Below, piece by piece: positions 1 through 11,871 of a stretch of DNA of 64,000 nucleotides. Source of the DNA: Dryomyza anilis (Eukaryota > Arthropoda > Insecta > Diptera > Dryomyzidae). A program made the translations under genes and the position numbers. The notes below the pieces were generated by a model, which did no database searches, had not been told where the DNA came from, and was given only the letters and a program-made list of their open reading frames with translations. The stretch is taken from positions 9,529,529 to 9,593,528 of the forward strand of contig OX638132.1 in the NCBI GenBank assembly GCA_951804985.1. The letters are read 5' to 3'. How positions within the stretch are numbered: position 1 is the stretch's first letter; each line of letters opens with the position of its first letter.

Positions 1-298
1 AAAACATTTCCCAATAGAATGACTGCACCAGCAGATAGTTTCTGTAGTTTTGTTGATCATTATTATCGATTTGAAGTCAGCGTGATGCAACTTTCGTTTA
101 ATATTGATTAATTTTGTTTGATATTTGTACAATTTTGAAATCAATAATTTACTCGATTCATTTACAGAAACTACAAAATTGTATTTTTTTTAATGGGATT
201 TTATGAGATTTTTTCTAAGTGTATATAACATAAACACTTAGAAAAAAACACTTACAAAAAATAAATATTATCAAACAAATTAAAAAATAATTATATAA
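1..298. other. AT-rich intergenic DNA, nothing recognised
   Basis: No ORF with coding character and no repeat matching others in the window. Poly-A/T runs and short A/T palindromes only. Confidence 0.5.
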
Positions 299-362
299 TT
301 AGCGTCTTCACAGTTTCGTGGTATTGGTACGACATTTTAGAATACGACAGTACGGCAATTGA
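299..362 (+). repeat. Fragment of MITE family H (left end)
   Basis: Starts TTAGCG, then CACAGTTTCGTGGTATTGGTAC and a GAATACGACAGTACGGCAATTGAA block also present at 28224 and 31665. It is cut off where the element at 364 begins, so this looks like an old H copy broken by a later insertion. Confidence 0.6.
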
Positions 363-363
363 A

Positions 364-567
364 CAGAAAAAAATTCGCTAAATACCATTAAAATTGGTCA
401 ATGGGACAATTATTGATTTAATAGTATACAAAAAATAAATCTTTTCATATAAACTCAATGGTAATGTCATGTATTTAATGGTATTTTCCGATTAAAATAA
501 TAATTTAACCTATTGACTATTTTTAATAGTAAAAAACTATTATTTATATAGTATTTTTTTCTGGGTG
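364..567 (+). repeat. MITE family E, copy 1
   Basis: About 200 bp, non-coding, ending TTTTTTTCTGGGTG. Its interior (TTTAATGGTATTTTCCGATT and the following AATAATTTAACCTATTGAC) recurs at 15213-15397 and, inverted, at 22712-22931 and 23488-23709. The left end is shortened to CAGAAAAAAATTC. Confidence 0.65.
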
Positions 568-602
568 TATTTAAAAATTCAACAACAGAACCATAATAGT
601 TA

Positions 603-1458
603 CACCCAGAAAAAAAACATGGTAAATTGATAGTATTTCAAAAGAAAAACAATAATTTATACTATTAAAATTGGTCAATAGGATGCGTCCCATTAATTCA
701 GTAATATTGGAACTGTTAATACAATATTTTGTTGTACCATAAATTTTATAATGTGCTCCTTTAATTACAATAAGCAAAACATATAAATATTTAATGATAC
801 GTATTATTAATTTTATAGTATAGTCGAATTACATTTTCCTAATAATTTATTAAAACAAAAGTGGATTTTAGTTAAATTAATATATAATTTATTTTAATTA
901 AATGTCGAAAGTGAAATTCACTTTTATAAAATCACATAAATGGATACTTCTCGTTGCAAAAGGTTATAGAACATTCAATGTTCGCTTCAGTTTCCAATAC
1001 TTGAGTCTGCATTTAGAGTCCGTCGCCATAATAGAAGTTCGATTTATTATTTTTTATCTGAAACAAATAGAAAAAGGTTAAATGTAATGAATTTACATTA
1101 AATACATTAAGTCTTTACCAATGTCGCGTTTAATTATGTGTATTGTTACAAAAAATGCATGCGACCATTTTGAGCAAACACAAACACGCAGAATGACGTA
1201 CAAAACGAACAAGTTTAAATTCGTTTTAATGTTTTTTATGCCACGTTTATTATTATAGGAGGAAACCATTAAAAGAATAGTATTTATTTTATTAAAAATA
1301 ATAATATTGAAATATTTAGATTTATGGTACAGCATTTTTCAAATACTATCAAATTAATTAGAAAACTTTTGATACAAAAAGAAAAAACTATTATTTCATG
1401 AACCATAAGATTAATGGTCATACCATTAAGTACTTAATGGGACATTTTCTTCTGAGTG
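603..1458 (-). mobile_element. MITE-like element family D, copy 1 (856 bp)
   Basis: Terminal inverted repeats CACCCAGAAAAAAAACATGG (left) and ...TTCTTCTGAGTG (right), flanked by TA on both sides (601-602, 1459-1460). In reverse orientation it matches the element at 60716-61584 over its whole length, with the same blocks (ATGGTAAATTGATAGTATTT; TGTTAATACAAT; ATGGTCATACCATTAAGTAC). No ORF has transposase character. It is a non-autonomous DNA element by structure; superfamily not established. Confidence 0.75.
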
Positions 1459-2480
1459 TATAGAAAAGTATATACATTTTTGATCAGGATCACACTGTGA
1501 CTGTATTTAGTTTATTAATTTTGTCTGTTGTTAAAAGTGCAATGGTTGCTCTTGATAATCTCTTCATCGTAAGATGAATTTCAAAAAATGCATTTTAAAT
1601 AAAAATCGATATTAAATCGGTAATCAAAGTCAGAGTTTTACCCTGGTCAAATATATATATATACTTCTCTATACCTAACGTGTCTCTAATATCGATTTTT
1701 TAAAAACTGAACAAAATGAAAAATACTAATAATTTTTTATCCGATTTAACTCGTTCATTGTTTTTGGAAACAGTAATTCAATTTTCTAACATATGACATA
1801 TCCACTTTTTTTTAGTTTATTGCTCGTGGGAGACGTCATTTCAATTCAATTTTGAAATTGTCGATTTGGGTACCAACCCGCCAACTTTGAGGTCCATTTC
1901 CTATATTCGGATTTTGCTGAAAATTCTCCGTATCGATTTTCTCATCCAATAAATAATTTTAGGGGTTGACCTTTTCTCGATTTGAAATCATGAACATCCA
2001 TTGTCAGTCTAATGTATATTTTACATCGTTTATATGAGATTTCCAATCTGTTATGTGAGAATTGAACATTTATATTTTCGTCCGTGGCTTTAGTAACCAC
2101 TTTGGACTCATGACGAAAGATTCCATGTTTAAATCTCAGAGAATTTTTGAGTAAATGGAGTGTGAAATTGTTTTTATATGACATATTATATTTATATGAT
2201 TTATATAATATCTGTTTTCAATTATCGCGTATCAAATCTGAACTAAGTACCATTTTATACAAGAAATTTGCTCTAATTAGCAAAAATTAGCATCAACGTA
2301 CGTGAAATTTCTTAAAATAAATGCTCTTGATATGTAAAAGAGTGCGGATAAAGTACAATTTTATTGTGCGAATATAAATATTAGTAGTATTATACGAAAA
2401 ACAAACTAAAAAAAAAAACAGAATTGGAAAACCATCGAGAATATAACGTTTTGTTGAAAAAGCTTCGTACGGCTGTTCGG
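1459..2480. other. Intergenic; possible decayed DINE-1 trace, otherwise nothing
   Basis: Positions 1461-1500 (GAAAAGTATATACATTTTTGATCAGGATC) resemble the DINE-1 block seen intact at 14390-14410, suggesting element D copy 1 landed in an old DINE-1. The rest is AT-rich with no recognisable gene. Confidence 0.35.
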
Positions 2481-2494
2481 TTTCACCATTTGGA

Positions 2495-3593
2495 TAAATT
2501 TTCCGATGTATTTCATACTCAGTGTTCTCAGATTGCCTCAAGTTTTTGAGTTATTACGTAATACAAATATATGGCAATTTTCGTGTTTTTCTACATATTT
2601 TGGACTTTAACATTTCACAGATTTGAGTTATCGATCCAATTTATTTTATATTACTCTGAGAATACTTTAGCTAATATTTTTAAAATAAACTTAATGAAAT
2701 TCTGATTAATCTGACCGAAGTTATGACCAGTCAAACACAAAAATTATTGATTTTAAGGTTTACCTATTATTTATTGCATAACATATTAAGTTTTCATAAT
2801 TCAATAAAATTAAATATTATATGTGAAACTAGATCCATAACTGTATGATTCCCCTTACTTTGTTTTTACAAATCACTCTTTAAGTCTTCAGATTAAATAC
2901 AAATTCACGCTTACGATTTTTGATTTAAATTTTCTTTTGTGGTGCTACTTATAATCAATATAATTTTTTTCTCCATCAATTATTCATAGAAATTGCAACA
3001 AAACCTTAAACTAGTAGAATTCAGCTTTTGCATAAAAGTATTACTTTCCATGGGTTTACCTCTGTATCCTGCAATAAAGTCAAATGAAGATCACCTACTA
3101 AATTAAATATTCATATTTTTAAAATAAAATAAAATATATCGAACAATATATCGAACAAAAAAAGGTACATTTTTTCAATCGAATTTGTGAACTTCACTTT
3201 AAGCCGAGGACTTAAAGAGTAATTTGCAAAAACAAAGTAAGAGGAAGTATAGAATTATAGATCAAGTCTATAAGATATGTACTTTTATAAATCATAGATG
3301 TTATACAACAAATAATAGGTACACCTTATTCATATTTATTGCATTTGACTGGTCATAACTTTGGTCAGATCAATCCGAATTTCTTGTGGTTTATTTCAGA
3401 ATATTAGCTGAAGTATTCTCAATGATCGAAAACTCAAACTGTAAAAAGTTATAAACCAAAATACGTAGAATACCACGTGAATTGCCATATATTTGTTTTA
3501 CGTAATAAGTCAAAAATTTGAGGCAATCTGAAAAAACTGAGTATGAGGTAGTGATTAGAATCTTAAGGTCCATCGGAAAATCATACTTATATC
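2495..3593. mobile_element. Foldback element J with arms of about 415 bp
   Basis: Two long arms are reverse complements: about 2495-2912 and 3178-3593, separated by about 265 bp. Shared blocks read outside to inside: TTTTCCGATG, CATACTCAGT, CAGATTGCCTCAA, ACAAATATATGGCAATT, GAGAATACTT(T/C)AGCTAATATT, GACC(G/A)AAGTTATGACCAGTC, CTTACTTTGTTTTT, ACTCTTTAAGTC. There is no coding content. The structure fits a foldback transposon or a MITE dimer; no family assigned. Confidence 0.75.
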
Positions 3594-3599
3594 GCGGAT

Positions 3600-4660
3600 A
3601 ATTTTTTTTGTTGTGCTGTGTAATCTATACAGAAAAAAACAGAGTACATCTATATTAGAAAAAATTTAATATATTACCATCCAAATAAAATTTGGATTAT
3701 TAAAAGCAAAAATCCGATGATATTTTTAACATTACCCACTACTCATAAATTCGACGAATTCATAAATATATTAAAACTGCTCTTTTTATGCTGGTCAATA
3801 ATAATGGTGGTTGGTTGGTTGATGTACCTCGATGACAACAGGAAGCACGTTAACCCTTCTCTCGCACTCGGGGTCATTATGCTTTGAAAAATTGTAGGTA
3901 ATATTAATTTTTGTCCGCACCCTAACTCAACATCCCCATGTAAATGGACAGTATTATTATACATATACTAAGAATTTACATATTTATCAATATTCACAGA
4001 ATGACATCTCTTTATATCCCACATATAATTTTTTTACTCATGCCATTCCATCCCTCAATTAACTAAATAACATGATTTTCATAAATCTCTGTTTCCGCCT
4101 GTATGTACATACAATGATTTTTAATTGTATTATCTACAATTTAACACCTTGCAGTTTTGGATTGAATTGTATTATAATGGAGAAATTCTAAATTATATTG
4201 CAATAATTTGTATCAATCATAATTATAAATGTAGAAAACATTGTCACATTTGTAATATAGTATGGGATCATTGTTTTTTTCAATCTCAACTAATCTGCCA
4301 ATATGAATATTGTAAATACCACACTAAAATAACAGAATTCAGTTGAAATTTATGCCTTGTACCAAACATTAAAATATCCCATAAGTATAAATAAACTTGC
4401 ACCAAAACTCTTAGTATATTTTAATTATGACAGAGATAGTTCAAAGATGTTTGCCACAACAGTAATGAAAATTGTAATATTTACAATATACTACAGCAAA
4501 CACACTGACTTGCGATATATTTGCAGCAATGGTATTGGCTTGTTTTGACATTTGCCTAATTTAAAAAGGCAAAGGTCGTTCTGTGTCTGTACCTTCGTCC
4601 AGAATTATTAAGAAAATCCTATGACTAAAAGTTACAGTTCAAATTGAATATATTATATTT
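3600..4660. other. AT-rich intergenic DNA, nothing recognised
   Basis: Only short ORFs with AT-driven codon content. A GGTTGGTTGGTTGATG run lies near 3810. No repeat matches found in the window. Confidence 0.45.
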
Positions 4661-4679
4661 TATATTTAAAAGATGCAGA

Positions 4680-4767
4680 CAGTCCCAGCCCTGATTCAAA
4701 CCTGTACTACGGCAACTTTGGGCTCGCAGTCCAGCGCACTAACCACTAAGTCTACCGCCACGCTTCA
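4680..4767 (-). repeat. tRNA-derived SINE head, minus-strand copy
   Basis: Read on the minus strand this has a tRNA-like A box (TTAGTGGTTAGTGCGCTGGA), CTGCGAGCCC in the anticodon-arm position, and a degenerate B box (AGGTTTGAATCAGGGC). It matches the first 75 bp of the SINE at 60585 but no SINE body follows. It could also be a tRNA pseudogene. Confidence 0.55.
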
Positions 4768-4779
4768 TTATTTTTAAAA

Positions 4780-5640
4780 AGACTAATTTAAGTTTTAATA
4801 TTCTAATTGGTTAATTTAACTTCTACGTTAAATACTTCAACACCTCATTTACTAATTTCTAACTCCTTAATCTCATCAGTCCAGTTGACTTCCGTTCACA
4901 TTTATTTCCGACATCTCTAAATCAATTGGAATTTTGTTGACATCGAATTGCAATGTTATTTAACTTTAATAAATGAGCTCCAGCAGAATATCTGATCTGA
5001 TGGAAATAATGTATGAATGTGTATATTAGAAAATTGCCTTTTTATTGATTTTACGTCGTATGTGGCAACGTCATTATCATGTTGTTGTTGTTGCAACAGA
5101 GGATAACTTCATTTCCACTTATGCTTCTGTTTTTCTTGGTAAAGGCTTAGAAATGCACTCATGCTATTTAGCAGAAACTATAACTTGCCTACAAACCAGC
5201 CTGCTACCCACCTTCTCACACACAAGTAACTACATATTTGAATGTGTGAGTGTAACGCATATGCATATGACATACAACATGACTATGTGTGATTTTCGCT
5301 TTATATGTGTTTGTTTTTCTTTTTTTTTTGCCACGTTCCTCCCTCTGACTAAAGCTACTCAAAAAGCGCAGAAACCAACCCCATGAAAAGTCGTTTTACT
5401 CCAGTGACTTTATCTCGGCGCCGCACAGTGGATGATTTTCCGTTAAAGTTTTCTAAAATCTATGCCCTTTTTATGTGCTTCTTTCATAATAATACCGATA
5501 TGGTACCGAAATATTCACCAAAGATTTTACTAATTTCTTTATTGTATTTTGTATGTTGTAAATAAAGTTTATAGACGATAAGATTTAAAATACCGTTATT
5601 ATATATCGTTACTAAGTCGTGATTCCGGTTTTATATTTTA
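4780..5640. other. Intergenic, partly non-repetitive
   Basis: About 5050-5450 is less AT-rich than its surroundings and matches no other part of the window. It contains TGTTGTTGTTGTTGC and GCATATGCATATGAC. Possible conserved non-coding DNA, but nothing specific can be called. Confidence 0.3.
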
Positions 5641-5645
5641 TTATT

Positions 5646-5895
5646 CCATGGTTAGTATGCTTAAGTGAGAGCTGAAAGGTCTTGGGTTCGTAACCCACGC
5701 CATAAAATATTAGATATATAAAATGTTTTTCAATACGGTTCTAACTCTCGGCAGACAAAGTAAAATCTTCGCGAGCAAACAGTGCCTTCGAAAAACCTCT
5801 CATCCCGTCCATTCGTTTCTGCATTAAACAGTAGATTCCACCAATTCAATTAGATTAATATCTACTACGATATGGTCTATAGCCATATCTACTTT
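5646..5895 (+). repeat. tRNA-derived SINE, diverged copy
   Basis: Head has GGTTAGTATGC and a good B box (GGGTTCGTAACCC). The body aligns in order with other copies: CTCTCGGCAG, CAGTGCCTTCGAAAAACCTC, TTCG...GCATTAAACAGTAGATTCCACCA. It is much more diverged than the copies at 6032 and 60585, so likely older. Confidence 0.65.
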
Positions 5896-6031
5896 ATTTA
5901 ATCTTTAATAGAAATTTACAATGATAGGAATCTAAAAAGAAAAAAGTAGAAGTTTTTTTTTTTTTTTAAATGGCAAACTATTTCAATGATCAATATTATG
6001 AAAATATTTTTAGGAAATATGAGTACAAATG

Positions 6032-6349
6032 AGCATCGGTTGCTGAGAGGTTAGTGCGTTTGACTGCGAGTCGAGAGGTCCCATGTTCAAACCTGGACTG
6101 GGCCTAACAACATCTTTTCATAGAAACATTTTTCTATACCGCGCTACCTCTCGGCAGTAAATGCTAATCTACGAGAGTAAAACATTGCCTATGAAAAGCT
6201 TTCACCCGCTGTTCGGATTCGGCAATAAACTGTAGGTCCCACCACTTTGAGTGCAAATATATAACACGCACAGTTCAAAATGGTTAGAGAGCTCGGCCTA
6301 TGTTATTATAGGACTGCAGTGCCAAACTATTATTATATTATTATTATTA
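6032..6349 (+). repeat. tRNA-derived SINE, full-length copy (about 318 bp)
   Basis: Three parts are visible. (1) A tRNA-like head, 6034-6108, with A box region GAGAGGTTAGTGCGTTTGAC, CTGCGAGTCGAGAGGTC and B box region ATGTTCAAACCTGG. (2) A tRNA-unrelated body, AACAACATCTTTTCATAG through GAGCTCGGCCTATG. (3) A TTA/TTATTA microsatellite tail. The same order recurs at 10574 and 60585. The head predicts RNA polymerase III transcription; the LINE partner is unknown. Confidence 0.8.
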
Positions 6350-7843
6350 AAAGTGTGAGACCTTAGCCCAAACATCAATAAGAGATCTGGCTATTCAATT
6401 TTATATATTTCACATTTTCAAAGATGAGATTTAAATTGAGATTATTTACAGTTCCAAAGGATGTAACCCTCCAAACTGCCATGAGCTAGGTCCAGATTTA
6501 AAATTTTTGGCTTATATAAAATCAATTCTTCGAGAAATATTGAAATTTTTTTTTTAAACTGAAATAAAATAAGCGATTGTTGGATTAGCGTTATCAAAAA
6601 AGTTAGAAGAATGATGTCCAATGGCTGATGGTGGGTTGGAATACTAAAATACGGAAATTCGTCCTATCTCATTCAAAAATATAAATCTTAAACTGTTTTT
6701 AAAAACTATTGAGTACTGTTGTTTATTTGTTATATAATTTTTATTTTACCGTGTTAAGTTTTTAAGTTATGAACAAAAGAAAATGTAAAAATTCTTTCGT
6801 TTTACACCCGTTATATTTCTGAAAGTGTCAGAAATTTTGTCTCGGGAATTTATTATATTTTTATTGTATTATGTCTATTGATATTTCGTATTATATGAAA
6901 CTAGTAAAAACCATCCAGCTAGCTGAAAATGTGTTTCTAAATATAAAAGAAAAGCATGGATTATACGAAAATATTTAATGTTATAGTAAATGTTTAGGAA
7001 ATTTTGATTTTATTCGATAATAGATATTAAATCAGTCAAAAGATGATCCACTTAACATACTTGCCCAAATTCTCCGGTAGTGGTTATGGTTTGTATTAAA
7101 TATGGACCATCGAAAACATCTATTTTGGCTGTACTAATTTTTGTAAATGGCCAATTGTACGATCGAACAATACAAAAGATATTACGGACTATTTTTTTAA
7201 ATCCGACATCATTGTACGATTATGGTATCTATTGTCGCAGTATTTTGATATTGTGTACAGTTTTTGGTTATTATTTAAAACATTTATAAAGTTAATCTCG
7301 CATTTTTTAATATTTTAAACTTGGCATTTACCAATTTGCATTTACTGTCGAGTCCTTTTGTATTAGACGAAGAATTTTTCTTTAACAGGGAGCTATTGTG
7401 TTTTTAATGTTTTAGTTATATGGGAGGTGTCATGCCTCTTTGTCAAATGCGCCGACATTATACATTCGATTTTTACAACTCTGCTTTTCGTAAATCAGGA
7501 GTTATTGTATTTTTTAAGTTTTAGTTGTATGGGAGGTACCACGCTCTTTTGTCTAATCCCGCCCACCTTCTGCATGACGATTACAATTTTAAATACGATT
7601 TTTACAACTCTCCAATTTGTCCAATTCTGTCCACATTTTGTAAAAATATAAACAACCACAATATAAATCACTGGGCCAAATTTCATGACTGCTGCTGCCT
7701 TATATACAGAGATATTTTGAATTTAATCTTCAGTTTTTCGACGCCCATTTTTGTACCTTTGTGGGCGAATTTAAAAAATCTCGTCTTAGTGCGCGTCATT
7801 CATTTGGGAATTGTTTTTTTTTATATATACAGTGGAACATAAA
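6350..7843. other. Intergenic; degenerate interspersed repeat around 7340-7700
   Basis: At 7400-7570, two blocks of the type TTTTAGTTGTATGGGAGGTACCACGC...TTTTGTC(T)AATCCCGCCC resemble the 3' block of the repeats at 21005-21055 and 22190-22230, suggesting an old relative of family U. No gene is seen. Confidence 0.4.
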
Positions 7844-8098
7844 ATCGTCGTTGTACAACGAAATGTCACCAAATACATTTTTATGAAAAACATAAATTTT
7901 TAGTTTGTTGATTAATATTATAATTAAGTAATTGATGCATTTTAAAAGTTGAAATATCAATTGATCGATTAATATTTTCTTATCATGTGGTAAAATTGGG
8001 ATCATCGATTAAAAATTGACAGATAAATAAAGTTTTTTGTAAATGAATATTTGGCATTTTGAAAATGTATTTGGTAACTTTTCGTTCTACAACGACGA
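7844..8098 (+). repeat. MITE family G, copy 1
   Basis: Terminal inverted repeats of about 35 bp: starts ATCGTCGTTGTACAACGAAA then TGTCACCAAATACATTTT; ends with the reverse complement ...GTATTTGGTAACTTTTCGTTCTACAACGACG. No coding content. Two more copies are at 27299 and 27814. Confidence 0.8.
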
Positions 8099-8279
8099 AA
8101 TAATAGGAAATTTTTACCACAAAAATTTAAAACTCAATAAAATATACATTAAATACATTTTAGTTCTCTATAAGTCTTCAGCAACATATTTAAAAAAAAT
8201 GTAAATATTTTAAATTAAAAAAATACACTTTGATCTACTGTGCACCGTGCTGTGCCATTACTCGCTGGGTTCAGAGATA

Positions 8280-8990
8280 ATATAGGAATTCGTGCGCTTT
8301 TCGTTTCAAGTTAGAATCATTTCCCAACACAGTCCATAGAATCCAGACACCCCTGCCACAAGCACATCAACCCCAACTCCGAAAGCCAGACAGTCTCCCA
8401 GCGCCCACCCTCTTCAACCATAACCAACAACATTTCCCTCTCTCTTTCCCTTGCACAGCATGTATGTGACTGTGTGAGTGTTGTGCCGCAAACACATATA
8501 AATAATTTCTGCCGTAACCGGCTTTCAACTAGCTGGCAACAACATCGTCATCGTCATCATCATAATCAACATCCCTCACCAACTCTACGAAACCACCCAA
8601 CACCCAACCCAACGCGTCACCATCTCACGTTTGGTAGGACTCTCCACTCTCCGATAACACTACTCGTTACTCCCTCAAATAAGAGCTCTCATGTGAAAGT
8701 GAAAAGTGAAAAGCTCTACATGAGCTCGCTCTCCTATTGCCGGCGCCAGCACCAATCCCATACACAGCGTTAGTAGCCTCCACTTAGAATGGTGAACAAA
8801 AGTTTCCAACATACTCCAGCTTTCGCTTCTATTTTTGTTTTTACTGCCACACTTACTTAGTTTTCATTTCTCTCTATTTCTCATTTCTGCACTCATTCTC
8901 AGCGTGCTTGTGTGTGAGAGAGGCTTTTCTTTGTTCCTCTTCTGTTGATTAATTAATCGAATAAATGCAAGTCTCTTTCTTAATTATACT
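8280..8990. promoter_or_regulatory. C-rich/GAGA-rich island with TATA-type promoter candidate
   Basis: This stretch is distinctly less AT-rich than its surroundings and matches no repeat in the window. TATAAATA lies at 8498-8505 with an Inr-like TTCAACT whose A (8527) is 29 bp downstream, standard spacing for an insect TATA promoter. CTCTCT/GAGAG tracts (GAGA-factor-like) occur at 8435-8450 and 8865-8930. It could be a distal promoter or 5' exon of the zinc-finger gene, or of an unseen transcript. The 99-codon frame at 8474-8773 (His/Thr/Pro-rich) has no start context or domain and is not called. Confidence 0.3.
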
Positions 8991-9114
8991 GGCGACATCT
9001 GCAGGATATTAATATATAGCTGGACCACACCCACAATACTGTGATTTTAATGAAATATTTGAATAACATTTTTGAATTTTATAAAATAAAACCGATATGA
9101 AATATGACTCTTTT

Positions 9115-9240
9115 TATACCCTACACTTAGAGTGAAAGGGTATATTCAGTTTGGTTGGGCGTTTGTAACACCCAAAAGGAAGCATCTCTGGTATGGAAAA
9201 GAATATATATTCTCCATGTGATCTAACCTTCCCAACTGGT
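9115..9240 (+). mobile_element. DINE-1-like element, internally deleted
   Basis: Begins TATACCCTACACTTAGAGTG, reaches GAAGCATCTCTGGTATGG, then jumps directly to the family's 3' end CCATGTGATCTAACCTTCCC. About 600 bp present in the longer copies is missing. Confidence 0.75.
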
Positions 9241-10481
9241 TATTAGTTCGTAGTTTTGCGTATTTCGTGCAAACTGATTCTAGAAGTCGTCATTTTTTTT
9301 TTGTTTTTTTTATAAGTTCGAATTTTAAATTTCTTATAAAATTTTTGATACCGCATAGAATGTTTTCAAAATTTTAAATTTTCAAAAAAAAAAATCACAT
9401 TTATTTACATAAATTGTCACCTGAGATTTAGTTTGTTCCAAATTCCATTTTTAAATGAATGTTGTTATGAATTGAAATATACCCTCCTTCTAATTCCTTT
9501 ATCCGTTTTTCGGTATCTCCTATCAAATCTAAAATCCGTTGAACACACATTTTCCACGTGATATAAAACGTTAAATTAGCTGGATAAGGAGCACAAAACG
9601 AAAAATTTTTAATTTTCGTAAAAGTTTAAAAACGTATGTAATATTGTATGAAAATATTTTAAATTTTATATTATTCTATAAATAGTGTTCGTTAAGATTT
9701 TGAGAAAATCGAATGTAAACCTACTGTTGGGAAAAGAACTAACAATTACTACGTTTTACTTTACTTGGCAACTCTGGTAAAAAGAAGAAGGACTGTGTGT
9801 CGTGTTAGCTGCGCGCGTTCTGTGTTTTGTCTCGTCAATTCGATATATTTTAGTTTTCATTGTTTTAGTAATATAATAATCTTTTAAATATTGTTCGTTT
9901 AATGTTCTTCACCCACAATAACAACACCTACCATATTGCATTTCTCAAAACTGAGTCAATGGAATCTCATCACGTGCCCATCTCTAGCATAGAACTGCAA
10001 CATTCTGATGACAATTGCTATTAACATAAACCGACAAAATTGTTATAAAACTGTTCTACATTGGTTGTAGTCTAAACTATAAAGTGCAAAATCATCTACG
10101 AGACGATACTTAACTAGGGTTTACTTCCGGTTAAGTAAATCTTCGTTTAAGTGAATTTCCAGCATAAGTATCTACCCAAATCAAACATCAAACTGAAATA
10201 AACGATATAATGTTGAATCTTTAAAACCTTATAATGAAAATAAATTTAATTGAAGAATATATTTTTGTTAACCTCTCTTATAATTATAATAGTTTCTACT
10301 AAAAATATGAAAATGATAATATTTGCATCAAAGTTCTTAGAAAAAAGCATGTTTTTTTAAGTGCCCTCCACGATTAAATACCTAAAAATGTTGGTATTTT
10401 TAGATGAGGTACTTAACCGGGATTTACTATATTTACATTATTTACTAATCGAAATGTAAACATTATAACAAAAACAATATT
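9241..10481. other. Intergenic DNA, nothing recognised
   Basis: AT-rich with T and A runs. About 9720-9870 is slightly less AT-rich (GTCGTGTTAGCTGCGCGCG), but no coding frame, promoter pair or repeat match was found. Confidence 0.4.
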
Positions 10482-10573
10482 TATACCCTACACTAAGAGT
10501 GAAAGGGTATATTCAGTTTGGTACACCGACTATAACTTTCATAATTCTTACTAACTTCATCACATTAACTATT
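10482..10573 (+). mobile_element. DINE-1-like fragment
   Basis: TATACCCTACACTAAGAGTG...CAGTTTGGTACACCG is joined to ACTATAACTTTCATAATTCT, a block near the 3' end of the family. It is a deleted copy abutting the SINE that follows. Confidence 0.65.
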
Positions 10574-10850
10574 GTAGCTCAAGGTTAGTGCGTTGGTCCC
10601 CGGTTCAAGTCTGGACTGGGACTAACAACATCTTTTCATAGAAACATTTTTATATACCGCGCTACCTCTCTGCAGTAAATGGCAAACCTACGAGAGTAAA
10701 ACATTGCCTATGAAAAGCTCTCACCCGCCGTTCGGATTCGGTCCCACCACTTTGAGTACAAATATAACACGCATAGCTGAAAATGGTGAGAGAGCTCGGC
10801 CTAAGTTATTATAGGACTGTAGTGCCAAACTATTATTATAGTAATTATTA
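10574..10850 (+). repeat. tRNA-derived SINE, copy with two internal deletions
   Basis: GTAGCTCAAGGTTAGTGCG head, B box GGTTCAAGTCTGG, full body (CTCTCTGCAGTAAATGGCAA; GAGCTCGGCCTAAG) and a TTATTA tail. Compared with the copy at 60585 it lacks the anticodon-arm segment (about 16 bp after GTTGG) and about 14 bp after GGATTCGG. Both deletions end at short GG-containing direct repeats. Confidence 0.8.
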
Positions 10851-11062
10851 TGTTTCTATTGGAACATACACCATTTTAAGGGGCATCATAAAAATGTTTC
10901 CGTGATATCATAATGTAAATCAGAGCTCATTACAACAGTGGTCAAGTCTCAATACAACCCGGTTTACAAATGATTTATCAGTCAATTATATATTACGTTT
11001 ACATAAAATTCCAAACATACATGTTAATGCTTGCAAAATTATGTTTGGGAGAGCCCTTTTGC

Positions 11063-11115
11063 AGCGTGTATATTTAGTTTGGTACACCGGTTTAAACATT
11101 CATAATTCTTCCTAG
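11063..11115 (+). mobile_element. DINE-1-like remnant
   Basis: GTATATTTAGTTTGGTACACCGG followed by CATTCATAATTCTTCC, a short fragment combining 5' and 3' blocks of the family. Confidence 0.45.
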
Positions 11116-11745
11116 AGATGGGCACGTGCCGTGCTTTTTTCGTGTCACGTCCGAAAATCTGAATTCCTGCGTGCAAATCTCCGTGCGTGCTTGTTGCTTT
11201 CGTGCCCGTGCCGCTAAATTCAGGCGCGCGCTAAATTCTACTCCAATTTAAAAAACCCTCTACTCCAATTTAAAAAAACTCTCTACTCCAATTTAAAAAA
11301 GCTCTTTCTTGCGGGGCCCACAGGTTCCGATTCCGGAGAGGTTCCGATTCAGAGAATAAAAAAGTGCCAACGTTAATTGTGGAATTATTTATAATAAGGG
11401 ACCGTAAAAAACCGGTACCGGTTTTCGGTGAAGAACCGGAATCTGAACCGCTATTTTTAAAATCTTGAAACCGGAATCGATATTCTAAGGGTTTTATTTC
11501 CACTCTGGGACCGCAAAGAACCGAAATTGTAACCGGAACCGTCATTAAAAATGTGTGGAACCGGAATCGGCACCCATATAATTTTTTGGTTGAAATCGGA
11601 ACCGCTATTTTTAAAATCTTGGAACTAGAACCGGAACCGATTTGAATTGCACGTTTTGCCTAGTTTTTCATGTGATTCCGTGTTTTTTCGTGCTTCTTCG
11701 TGTCATTCTATATCACGTGTTTAATCATGCTTCTCGTGCTAACTA
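11116..11745. repeat. GC-richer block of degenerate minisatellites
   Basis: Three motif sets occur in series: CGTGC/CGTGTC words (11120-11225 and again 11640-11740), three or four copies of a 22-23-bp CTCTACTCCAATTTAAAAAA unit (11236-11300), then GGAACCGGAATCGG-type repeats mixed with TTTTTAAAATCTTG (11310-11640). The outer CGTGC words on both sides suggest one element with an internally repetitive core. No coding function. Confidence 0.55.
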
Positions 11746-11871
11746 TCAAAATGAATATTATTTCTTGAAGGTCCAGTTTTGTGCGCACATCTTCAAGTTA
11801 AACTTAGTTTAAACTAGATGTCATCTCGTCTACAGTAAACATATCACAAATATTAAAAATATCATACTAAT

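Noticed and set aside
8474..8773. 99-codon His/Pro/Thr-rich frame
   Set aside because: Composition reflects CAT/CCA-rich DNA after a possible TATA promoter; no ATG context or domain support.
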